NCBI GenBank assembly: GCA_020630035.1
Contig: JAHDCB010000034.1
Coordinates: forward strand, 4,454 to 13,015
Direction of reading: 5' to 3'
DNA from: Gammaproteobacteria bacterium
GTDB taxonomy: Bacteria; Pseudomonadota; Gammaproteobacteria; Chromatiales; Chromatiaceae
Length of the DNA: 8,562 nt
Shown: positions 1 to 6,193 of the stretch, piece by piece
Position numbering within the stretch: the first letter of the stretch is position 1
Layout: each line of letters opens with the position of its first letter
Notes under the pieces: model-generated
Database searches by the model: none
Seen by the model: only the letters and a program-made list of their open reading frames with translations
What the model was told of the DNA's origin: nothing
Program-made: the position numbers and the translations under genes

Positions 1-1106
1 CTGACCGGGCTTTATATCGATTCGATCAGTGCAAGAGCAAGCCGCAGGACGTGCCGGATACCCCATTCAGTCAGTTGACTATCCAGTCAGCAGACCAATC
101 AGGTGCGGTACAAACTACGGTAGCGCAAACCGCCGCTGCACTGACCGGACTCAAGCTGACCAGGGATCTGGCCAATTTACCAGGTAATCTGTGTACACCC
201 AGCATACTGGCCGAGCAGGCACTACAACTCAGCGCACAGTATGCTGATCTGGATGTGTCGGTGTTGGATGAACCCGAGCTGGAAGACTTAGGGATGGGTT
301 CTTTCCTGTCGGTTTCACGTGGTAGCCAGCAACCAGCAAAACTGATCGTATTGCGCTATACCGGCGGCCCAACAGCGGCAGCACCGATTGCATTGGTCGG
401 CAAGGCAGTAACTTTCGATGCCGGCGGCATTTCACTGAAGCCCGCCGCGAAAATGGATGAGATGAAGTTTGATATGTGTGGTGGTGCCAGCGTGCTGGGT
501 GTATTGGCAGCCTGTGCTGAGCAACAATTACCGATCAATGTGGTCGGCATCGTACCCAGTAGTGAAAACCTGCCCGGTGGTCAGGCCACCAAGCCAGGCG
601 ACATTGTCACTTCTATGTCAGGTCAGACGATCGAAATCCTCAACACTGACGCAGAAGGGCGGCTATTGTTATGCGATGCGCTGACCTATACAGAGCGGTT
701 TAAGCCCGCAGCAGTCATTGATATCGCTACCCTCACTGGTGCCTGTGTGGTTGCCCTGGGCCATGAAGCGACTGGCCTGATGGCAAATGATGCCGACCTG
801 GCACAAGCCATCCTGGCAGCCGGTGAGGCAGCACAGGATCGGGCCTGGCAATTACCGTTGTGGGATGATTATGCGGCAGTCTTAAAATCAAACTTCGCCG
901 ATGTGGCAAATGTAGGCGATCGTGCGGCCGGTACTATTACCGCCGCCCTGTTTTTATCCCGTTTCACGAAGAAATTCCGCTGGGCACACCTGGATATTGC
1001 CGGTACCGCCTGGCACTCAGGCAAAAAGAAAGGAGCTACCGGACGCCCGGTTTTATTATTACTGCAATTTCTGCAGGATTATGCGGCTGGTAAAATCAGC
1101 CTTTGA
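1..1106 (+). CDS. pepA: Leucyl aminopeptidase (cytosol aminopeptidase, M17), 5'-truncated
   Basis: Cytoplasmic M17 metallo-exopeptidase that removes N-terminal residues from peptides using two metal ions. The reading frame is open from base 3 (first full codon) to TGA at 1104-1106, so the gene enters from the left and its start is outside the window; a GTG at 51 is internal, because the codons before it encode the family motif YRFDQ. Only the end of the N-terminal domain and the whole catalytic domain are present. Seen: VGKAVTFDAGG (metal-binding Lys and Asp, codons near 396-428), MKFDMCGG (further metal Asp), and the M17 signature NTDAEGRL around 645-668 with Asp, Glu and the catalytic Arg. 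The end (HLDIAGTAW, then GATGRPV) matches E. coli PepA closely. Some PepA proteins also bind DNA at Xer recombination sites, but that function cannot be judged without the N-terminal domain. No disabling change is seen. The gene converges with rubredoxin, 40 bp away. Confidence 0.96.
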   Translation, partial: DRALYRFDQCKSKPQDVPDTPFSQLTIQSADQSGAVQTTVAQTAAALTGLKLTRDLANLPGNLCTPSILAEQALQLSAQYADLDVSVLDEPELEDLGMGSFLSVSRGSQQPAKLIVLRYTGGPTAAAPIALVGKAVTFDAGGISLKPAAKMDEMKFDMCGGASVLGVLAACAEQQLPINVVGIVPSSENLPGGQATKPGDIVTSMSGQTIEILNTDAEGRLLLCDALTYTERFKPAAVIDIATLTGACVVALGHEATGLMANDADLAQAILAAGEAAQDRAWQLPLWDDYAAVLKSNFADVANVGDRAAGTITAALFLSRFTKKFRWAHLDIAGTAWHSGKKKGATGRPVLLLLQFLQDYAAGKISL

Positions 1107-1116
1107 AGAAGATATC

Positions 1117-1136
1117 GGCCCCGAGACACCGAGGCC
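1117..1136. terminator. Weak hairpin between convergent pepA and rubredoxin
   Basis: Ten bases after the pepA stop, arms GGCC (1117-1120) and GGCC (1133-1136) can pair, and after one C/A mismatch CG pairs with CG around the loop AGACAC. It sits exactly between two convergent genes, where a bidirectional terminator is expected. There is no T tract on either side, so intrinsic termination is doubtful. This is an inference from position and short complementarity only. Confidence 0.25.
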
Positions 1137-1146
1137 AATCTCACTC

Positions 1147-1314
1147 TCAGATCTCCATCATTTCAAACTCGTCTTTACTCACACCGCAATCCGGGCAGCA
1201 CCAGTCATCCGGCACATCGGCCCAAAGCGTACCAGGCTGAATACCAGAGTCCGGATCGCCCTGGTTTTCGTCATACACATAGCCACAAACAACGCATATA
1301 TAAGTTTTCATCAT
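1147..1314 (-). CDS. rubA: Rubredoxin, 55 aa
   Basis: Small cytoplasmic electron carrier with one iron bound by four cysteines. In bacteria rubredoxins donate electrons to alkane hydroxylases or to oxygen- and peroxide-detoxifying partners; no such partner is in the window, so the physiological role is open. Seen: the first metal pair C7-VV-C10 followed by GYVYDE, the conserved middle GDPDSGIQPGT and DVPDDW, the second pair C40-PD-C43 followed by G, and the usual acidic end. Length is typical. The frame is open upstream to 1371, but the leading 19 residues are unlike rubredoxins. ATG at 1314 lies 10 nt after AAGGAT (1325-1330), giving the start MMKTY; ATG at 1311 (MKTY) is the alternative. 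An extra cysteine, C39, precedes the third metal ligand where most family members have a hydrophobic residue. Convergent with pepA, divergent from grxD. Confidence 0.93.
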   Translation of the reverse strand: MMKTYICVVCGYVYDENQGDPDSGIQPGTLWADVPDDWCCPDCGVSKDEFEMMEI

Positions 1315-1324
1315 ATTTATGTTG

Positions 1325-1330
1325 ATCCTT
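1325..1330 (-). promoter_or_regulatory. Ribosome binding site of rubredoxin
   Basis: Reads AAGGAT on the minus strand, 10 nt before ATG at 1314 and 13 nt before ATG at 1311. It favours the 55-aa start over the longer open frame beginning at 1371. Confidence 0.55.
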
Positions 1331-1368
1331 ATGATTAAGAAGTGCAAACGCCCAGGGGACGTGAGATT

Positions 1369-1393
1369 CAATTGATGCCATGCACATCAATTG
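1369..1393. promoter_or_regulatory. Perfect 9+9 bp inverted repeat, candidate operator in the rubredoxin-grxD divergent region
   Basis: Arms CAATTGATG (1369-1377) and CATCAATTG (1385-1393) are exact reverse complements separated by the 7 bases CCATGCA. The 16-bp centre-to-centre distance suits a dimeric helix-turn-helix regulator contacting successive major grooves. The site lies between divergent rubredoxin and grxD, 55 bp before the rubredoxin start and 130 bp before the grxD start. A TAAAAT stretch at 1406-1411 could be a -10 element for grxD-direction transcription, which would place the palindrome over the -35 region. I do not recognise the motif as an IscR, OxyR, Fur or FNR box. The symmetry is seen; the regulatory role is inferred. 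Confidence 0.45.
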
Positions 1394-1509
1394 GTACGGA
1401 CAGTTTAAAATAATGCCCTCTGTCGTGGCTGCACGCCAGGGTGATTTTTCAGGTTATCTTCAAGCCTTGCTGCCACACAACTCAGTGAGACACATTAATT
1501 TCCACATGC

Positions 1510-1513
1510 AGGA
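1510..1513 (+). promoter_or_regulatory. Ribosome binding site deciding the grxD start
   Basis: AGGA lies 10 nt before ATG at 1524. It supports translation from 1524 rather than from the earlier in-frame ATGs at 1380, 1413 or 1506, which would add residues unlike Grx4. Confidence 0.5.
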
Positions 1514-1523
1514 CCAAGATTGT

Positions 1524-1847
1524 ATGGACGTTTTAGAACGCATCCGCCAACAAGTCGAAAATAATCCCGTCGTTATCTTCATGAAGGGGACACCACAATT
1601 TCCACAATGTGGTTTTTCATCACGTGCAGCCGCAGCATTACAGGATTGTGGCGCACCGTTTGCACATGTCAATGTGCTGGCAGATCCGGAAATATTTGCC
1701 AATCTGCCACGCTTTGCTGACTGGCCAACATTTCCGCAAATCTATATCGGCGGCGAGCTGATCGGCGGCTGCGATATCACTCTGGAAATGCATACCAGCG
1801 GTGAATTGAAAAAAATGATGACGGCGGCCGTACAGGCTGCCAGTTAA
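1524..1847 (+). CDS. grxD: Monothiol glutaredoxin, Grx4 type (CGFS)
   Basis: Cytoplasmic monothiol glutaredoxin of 107 aa. Family members bind a [2Fe-2S] cluster between two subunits with glutathione and transfer or store clusters, often with BolA-like proteins. Seen: FMKGTP near residues 18-23, the active-site CGFS motif with its single cysteine near residue 31, the cis-proline segment WPTFPQIYIGGE, and the glutathione-binding GGCDITLEM. These align throughout with E. coli GrxD, and the length is nearly the same. The frame extends upstream to ATG 1380, but that portion has no family similarity and no well-placed ribosome site; ATG 1524 follows AGGA by 10 nt. A second cysteine (QDCGAPF) also occurs in E. 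coli GrxD. The gene is monocistronic, divergent from rubredoxin and convergent with the long minus-strand run. Coordinated expression with rubredoxin is possible through the palindrome at 1369-1393. Confidence 0.96.
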   Translation: MDVLERIRQQVENNPVVIFMKGTPQFPQCGFSSRAAAALQDCGAPFAHVNVLADPEIFANLPRFADWPTFPQIYIGGELIGGCDITLEMHTSGELKKMMTAAVQAAS

Positions 1848-1864
1848 TACCACAGCAATCTGAT

Positions 1865-1932
1865 GGGCACCTCTCTGCCAGCGTCGCGAACGCAGCAAGA
1901 CAAGGCGCAAAATCGCCGTGTCAGAGGTGCCC
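1865..1932. repeat. 68-bp structured inverted-repeat element between grxD and the M99 peptidase gene
   Basis: Terminal arms GGGCACCTCT (1865-1874) and AGAGGTGCCC (1923-1932) are perfect 10-bp inverted repeats. The interior can form two further small hairpins: GCGT (1881-1884) with ACGC (1890-1893), and GGCG (1904-1907) with CGCC (1914-1917). The whole can fold as a closed stem with two side stems, on either strand. It lies 17 bp after the grxD stop and 9 bp past the minus-strand M99 stop, so it may act as a bidirectional transcript end, although no T tract follows. It could equally be one copy of a dispersed genomic repeat of REP or miniature-transposon type. No coding potential is evident. 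Confidence 0.55.
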
Positions 1933-1941
1933 TGATATCAC

Positions 1942-3360
1942 TCAGAGGTGGCGAATATAGAATCTGGCGATGGTCCGCCCCTGCGCATTCTGCGCAACCA
2001 CCGGATATAACCGCCCTCGACCCTGCACCGAATATTTTTTCTGTAGCCGGTCGCGCCCTGTGATTGGATAGTTTCGGTCATCGCCCCGATTGTAGACACC
2101 CGGTGGTACCCAGCCTTTGAAGTTAATTTTGGCCACTGGCTCATCCTGTCCCAGGCTGGTACGTATCGTTAGCCGGTCGGTTCGGGCTAGTTGCAGGGTC
2201 TGATTGTGTGCAATCAATAACGGCTGGCCATTTTTTTCAACGACAAAGTAAGGCGGCTTGAGTTGTGGTCGCTGCGTAACCACGAGTTGTACGCTACCAA
2301 CACGTTTCTGGTCACGCCGTAATACCAGGGTCGTATCTTGGCGTAGCCGTATCTGACGCCCCTGATCCTGTACCCCACCATGCTGCAGAATGTCTGCCGT
2401 ATAACCACGCGGGTAGTTCCCCTGCACCTGCTCCACCATAACTGATGCACCTGACGGTACCGGTAACTGGTCACCATCCCGCAGCCAGTGTTCTACACCA
2501 GCCACGGACACTCGCGCCATAACCCAGTCCGGCGTTGCTGGCAGATCGCTCGGCAATTGCGGTAATATCGCCAGATGCCGCATAAACGCATTGATCACCT
2601 GCAAATGCACTCGTACCTTGCTCGCCAGATCCGGCAGGTTTTTTGATGCCTCAACACCAAATGCCGGTAAGCAATGCTGACGCAGCGCATAATAGGTCGC
2701 AGTTTTGCGCATTGCATTATGCGGTGTATCCGGCTGTTCAGTACGTGTATTGAAATAGTGCAGATGATAAGCCGGATCGACGATCTGATGATTAACTTGC
2801 TGCAGAATCCGACGCCCGATCTTGCCCAGGGCCAGTTGTGTACCATCCGCACAGGTGTATTGTTCCGCATCCACGATCAGTGACTGACCATACCGGCTCG
2901 GATTACGCTGGGCATCTACATAGGTCGGTCGATGATAGCCCCAACCTTCGTGCAGATTCAGCAACATATCTGCTTCGGCCATTAAACTTTGTATTTTTCT
3001 GACCACCGGTGCCATCGGGCCAGACTGCGGCTGATCATAAAATTGCCGGTTCATATCACCATCCGGCCCGCGCTGCCCCAGAATAATCGCCTTTAAATTT
3101 GCTCTGGGCACAATTATGAGTTGACCCCGACGTAATCCGATCTCGACATATCGATCTGCGGCCAGGTACCCTCCCGGCTCATCACCCTGAATACCGCCAA
3201 TAATCAGCAGCGTTTTTCCCGGTTTCTCACCCTGAATGCGATACACATCCAGGGTATAGTCGGTACCAGCAAAATAGGTCTGATGCTGTATCGTCTGTGC
3301 CAGTAAAGATGGGCTTAACAGAGCCATAATCAGCCCGATAAAGCCACACCATAGCTTCAT
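1942..3360 (-). CDS. csd4: M99-family zinc D,L-carboxypeptidase, Csd4/Pgp1-like (peptidoglycan tripeptide trimming)
   Basis: Predicted exported 472-aa metallo-carboxypeptidase. The Helicobacter Csd4 and Campylobacter Pgp1 relatives remove the terminal meso-diaminopimelate from muramyl tripeptides, leaving dipeptides, and are needed for helical shape. Seen: a signal peptide (hydrophobic 6-20, likely cut after SLLA near 21); an M14-like fold with GGIQGDEPGG, giving zinc ligands Q58 and E61; VPRAN and the substrate-carboxylate motif MNRQF (N104, R105); NLHEGWG with the third ligand H137; and the likely catalytic E237 in GVEASK. The Gln replacing the usual M14 His is the known Csd4 peculiarity. 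Residues about 270-472 are beta-rich and fit the two accessory C-terminal domains of the family. ATG overlaps the stop of the upstream YkuD gene by 4 nt (ATGA), indicating translational coupling. Assignment to the family is firm; the exact substrate and a cell-shape role here are inferred. Confidence 0.85.
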   Translation of the reverse strand: MKLWCGFIGLIMALLSPSLLAQTIQHQTYFAGTDYTLDVYRIQGEKPGKTLLIIGGIQGDEPGGYLAADRYVEIGLRRGQLIIVPRANLKAIILGQRGPDGDMNRQFYDQPQSGPMAPVVRKIQSLMAEADMLLNLHEGWGYHRPTYVDAQRNPSRYGQSLIVDAEQYTCADGTQLALGKIGRRILQQVNHQIVDPAYHLHYFNTRTEQPDTPHNAMRKTATYYALRQHCLPAFGVEASKNLPDLASKVRVHLQVINAFMRHLAILPQLPSDLPATPDWVMARVSVAGVEHWLRDGDQLPVPSGASVMVEQVQGNYPRGYTADILQHGGVQDQGRQIRLRQDTTLVLRRDQKRVGSVQLVVTQRPQLKPPYFVVEKNGQPLLIAHNQTLQLARTDRLTIRTSLGQDEPVAKINFKGWVPPGVYNRGDDRNYPITGRDRLQKKYSVQGRGRLYPVVAQNAQGRTIARFYIRHL

Positions 3361-4616
3361 AAAGCTGCCCAGGTTTCTTTTTCTATCCGCAGCTCATCCT
3401 GACAACCATTTACAATCAGGGTCTTTTTACCTTTATCCCGGTACGCCCGACTGGTATAGGTCTGGGTAAATTCCAGCTGATATTTGTTGCCACGCAGTGG
3501 TGTTACCCGAACCTGCTCAATACCAATCCGCTGGTCTGGTCGTTGCCGGAAAACACCCGCTTTGTAAGCCTTGTAACCTGCCAGATCGCGGCCTTTGCTG
3601 TCTTTAAACTGCGGGCTGTAGTGGCGAATATAGTTTTGTATATCATTATCGTTCCAGCTTTGCAGCCAGGTACTCATGAAGTTACTCAGGCGTGCTTCAT
3701 CCATCGGCAGCGTCGGCAAGGGACTGAAGCGCTCAGTTACCAGTTTCAGTTGGCCATCCTGCACTTTGAAATACAGCTGTTTGGTGCCTCGTGTATAGAT
3801 ATTATCCGCACAATAAGACTGGGTATATTGATACATGACCTGGTCTTTGTCTTCACGCAGAACCTGGATATCCTGGGCATTGATCACCCGTTGCGGTACC
3901 GCCTGATGTATCCATTGCTTCCGCTCCAGCCAGGCTGCACGGTCTTTACCACCAACCCGGAATTCAGAATGCAGTAGACCGTCCAGCGCTGCAAAATCAC
4001 CCGTTCTCCAAGCCTCAAGATAATCATCCAGCAAACCTAAAAGTTGTTCACGCTCACGGACATACTCCGGCTCCGACACATAGTTTATTCGTGAGGCCAG
4101 TACTACTGGCGTGTTTTCTGTGAGGATGTCTTTGAGCCCGGCAATATCCGGATTTGTAAACGCGACACAACCACGGGTAACAATTTTTTCCCGATCAGCA
4201 TCATCTCGCCCATGCAGCCAGATTCCGCTACCCGCTCGTCCTTCTATCCGGTCAACCGGATTCGGGTAATTCAGTGGAAAGGCGCCAGCACCATAACGCG
4301 CATCTAATTCCGCACCCGACAGATAACGCGCGACCTGGTATACCCCTTCCGGTGTCTTTTTGTCGCCCGCTGTAATCTTCGGCCCATCGTTTTCGCCAAA
4401 CAGCAGGTCGGTATAACTTCTGACATTAACCGGCTGGTCATCCTGTATTTCAATCAGGTGCGCCTGACGAGCTGCCTTGTCGACCAGCAACACCTTCGCC
4501 CGCTCCACTCCCTGGCTAAAAACATGTGCCGGCAGCGTTTGTGCCAGCACAGCAACGTGGCTTAATCCTAAGCTGATTAAACAACCAACGAGTATTCGGG
4601 ATTTCAGTTGTAACAT
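3357..4616 (-). CDS. csd6: Exported YkuD-domain L,D-carboxypeptidase/transpeptidase with tandem NTF2-like domains, Csd6/Pgp2-like
   Basis: Predicted periplasmic 419-aa peptidoglycan enzyme. Seen: an N-terminal hydrophobic segment (8-25, likely cleavage after VLA); a YkuD catalytic domain (about 40-175) with GDKKTPEGVY, YPNPVDR, catalytic-site H135 in WLHGRDD and nucleophile C150 in TRGCVAF; then two NTF2-like repeats (about 190-297 and 308-416). The repeats align with each other: EAWRTGDFAAL with QSWNDNDIQNY, and YTQSYCADNIYTRGTKQL with FTQTYTSRAYRDKGKKTL. Helicobacter Csd6 (about 330 aa) has one such domain and acts as an L,D-carboxypeptidase turning tetrapeptides into tripeptides, the substrate of Csd4. 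L,D-transpeptidase activity, or hydrolysis of lipoprotein links as in DpaA, remains possible from sequence alone. ATG 4616 has GAGG (4627-4630) 10 nt upstream. The gene follows bioD after 33 nt and overlaps the M99 gene by 4 nt, so expression with both is likely. Confidence 0.85.
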   Translation of the reverse strand: MLQLKSRILVGCLISLGLSHVAVLAQTLPAHVFSQGVERAKVLLVDKAARQAHLIEIQDDQPVNVRSYTDLLFGENDGPKITAGDKKTPEGVYQVARYLSGAELDARYGAGAFPLNYPNPVDRIEGRAGSGIWLHGRDDADREKIVTRGCVAFTNPDIAGLKDILTENTPVVLASRINYVSEPEYVREREQLLGLLDDYLEAWRTGDFAALDGLLHSEFRVGGKDRAAWLERKQWIHQAVPQRVINAQDIQVLREDKDQVMYQYTQSYCADNIYTRGTKQLYFKVQDGQLKLVTERFSPLPTLPMDEARLSNFMSTWLQSWNDNDIQNYIRHYSPQFKDSKGRDLAGYKAYKAGVFRQRPDQRIGIEQVRVTPLRGNKYQLEFTQTYTSRAYRDKGKKTLIVNGCQDELRIEKETWAAL

Positions 4617-4649
4617 ATCAGATGATCCTCTGAGGAATCAGATAAAGTG

Positions 4650-5327
4650 CTAAATACCAGCAAAATGCGATATCAACCAAGCAAACGTCTGCCGTTGCAT
4701 CAACGGCGGATTATGTACCAGATAGCCCCGGTAATCCAATGGTAAGTCGGTCTGTAATCTGGCCAGGTTATCCGCCCGGTAGGGCATCTCCGGCTCTACC
4801 TGGGAGGCCATCCAACCACATACCGGCACATCAGCCTGCTGGATCGCCCGTGCACTCAATTGCGCATGATTCAAACAACCCAGGCGCAATCCTACCACCA
4901 ACAAAACAGGCAGGCCTAACGCAACCGCCAGATCCGCGATAGTCAGTTTTTCGCTCAGCGGACACAACCAACCACCAGCACCTTCCACCACCAGACAATC
5001 TGCCTGAGCCGCTAAGGCGCGCGCTGTATCAACCAGCAGTGTCAAGTCAACCTGAGCATCTACCTGACGTGCGGCTATATGTGGCGAGACCGCCTCGGGA
5101 AAACAATATGGGTTGACCTGGTCATATGCCCATTTTCCTCCGGCGGCTTCAATCAGACGCTGTGCATCTGCATTACGCCAGACACCTTGCTGCCGGGTTG
5201 CACCTGCAGCTACTGGCTTAAATGGCGCCACCCGTAATCCGTCGGCACGCAGTGCACGAATCAGGGCACAGGCTAATTCAGTCTTACCACAGTCTGTATC
5301 CGTACCGGTGATAAAGATACCCTGCAT
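4650..5327 (-). CDS. bioD: Dethiobiotin synthetase
   Basis: Cytoplasmic ATP-dependent enzyme that carboxylates 7,8-diaminopelargonate and closes the ureido ring to give dethiobiotin, the penultimate step of biotin synthesis. Seen: the P-loop GTDTDCGKT (residues 8-16), the substrate lysine motif KPVAAG (37-42), RNADA, VNPYCFPEAVSPH, the second nucleotide/metal motif VEGAGGW with its Glu (near 115), and LRLGCLNHA, all in the E. coli BioD order. At 225 aa the length is normal. ATG 5327 overlaps the bioC stop by one base (TGATG), so translation is probably by termination-reinitiation; the preceding ribosome site is weak. It is the last biotin gene in the run. The following YkuD gene begins 33 nt later with no visible terminator between them. 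Confidence 0.96.
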   Translation of the reverse strand: MQGIFITGTDTDCGKTELACALIRALRADGLRVAPFKPVAAGATRQQGVWRNADAQRLIEAAGGKWAYDQVNPYCFPEAVSPHIAARQVDAQVDLTLLVDTARALAAQADCLVVEGAGGWLCPLSEKLTIADLAVALGLPVLLVVGLRLGCLNHAQLSARAIQQADVPVCGWMASQVEPEMPYRADNLARLQTDLPLDYRGYLVHNPPLMQRQTFAWLISHFAGI

Positions 5328-6193
5328 CAGGAGATCGCCGGTTTGCGCAAACGCATCGTATCCAGTGGCACCCGCACTTCGGATTGAGCTGATGTGGCAT
5401 CACCAGCCCAGGCGTGACCATAGATCACTTCATACGTCACCGGTAACTGACCGTCTGTCCGACGATAGGCTTCATAGGCAGTAGTCAATCCCTGCAGTTG
5501 CGCTCGACCAGTTAAGCCACGCCGCCGCTCCGGTGCCGCATTAGTCGCCCCCAGCAACTTGAGCTCACGCAGAATATCTGTCACTTGCGGATAGGTCATC
5601 GTGATCCGCTCGCAATCCATCACCGGATCCAGCAAACCTGCCTGCAATAACTGATCGCCATAATCATGCATATCCAGAAAGGCATGGACATGCGGTTGCG
5701 TATCGTTTTTTAACCAGGCCTGACGTAACTCAAGTAACGTATCCGGACCAAACGAAGTAAATAAAACCAGGCCACCCGGTCGCAGTACCCGCTGTATCTC
5801 AGCACAAACAGCTCGCAGATCACAACACCATTGCAGCGCCGCATTAGAAAAAACCAGGTCCACACTATGTGCTGCCAGGGGAAGCTGCTCAAAATCAGCA
5901 CAGATGCCCTGCACCTGACGCCACCAACGCACTCGCTGCCGACAAGTCTGTTGCACCATCGGTTGCGCAAAATCTAATCCGATCACCTTGGCATACGGGT
6001 AACGCTGTAATAACGCAGCTGTATGCTCCCCGGTACCACACCCCAGATCCAGCACACACGCTGGCTTCAGTCTGACATACTCCAGACGCGCTAACAAACG
6101 CTGTCCGATATCACGCTGTAACACAGCCACATCATCGTAATGCACTGCTGCCTGACTGAATGTGCGGCGTGCCCGTTGTTTATCTATCGCCAA
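5327..6193 (-). CDS. bioC: Malonyl-ACP O-methyltransferase, TTG start
   Basis: SAM-dependent methyltransferase that caps the free carboxyl of malonyl-ACP so that fatty acid synthesis can elongate it to pimeloyl-ACP methyl ester; it acts in the cytoplasm before BioH. Seen: the class I motif VLDLGCGTGE (47-56), an acidic residue after strand 2 (D74, GLDFAQPM), D100 in the motif II region, and the BioC-typical SNAALQWC (116-123), followed by RVLRPGG and GATNAAPERRRGLTGR. The 288-aa product is longer than E. coli BioC (about 250 aa) because of a C-terminal tail from about 263. The start is TTG: no in-frame ATG or GTG gives a sensible N-terminus, and GGAG lies 7 nt before it. The first 14 bases lie inside the end of bioH and the stop overlaps the bioD start, so it is tightly coupled on both sides. 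Confidence 0.95.
   Translation of the reverse strand: MAIDKQRARRTFSQAAVHYDDVAVLQRDIGQRLLARLEYVRLKPACVLDLGCGTGEHTAALLQRYPYAKVIGLDFAQPMVQQTCRQRVRWWRQVQGICADFEQLPLAAHSVDLVFSNAALQWCCDLRAVCAEIQRVLRPGGLVLFTSFGPDTLLELRQAWLKNDTQPHVHAFLDMHDYGDQLLQAGLLDPVMDCERITMTYPQVTDILRELKLLGATNAAPERRRGLTGRAQLQGLTTAYEAYRRTDGQLPVTYEVIYGHAWAGDATSAQSEVRVPLDTMRLRKPAIS

Noticed and set aside
1315..1371. N-terminal extension of rubredoxin to 74 aa
   Set aside because: Rubredoxins normally start at about MKTY. The extension contains the presumed ribosome site and reaches the palindrome at 1369.
1391..1411. Complete sigma-70 promoter for grxD using TTGGTA and TAAAAT
   Set aside because: The spacing is only 9 bp and no better -35 is found; only the possible -10 is mentioned with the palindrome.
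1380..1523. N-terminal extension of grxD from earlier ATG codons
   Set aside because: The added 48 residues have no Grx4 similarity, whereas ATG 1524 has a ribosome site and gives the normal family length.
3543..3977. 144-codon plus-strand frame opposite the YkuD gene
   Set aside because: It is antisense to a gene with clear motifs, has no domain of its own and fits a shadow frame.
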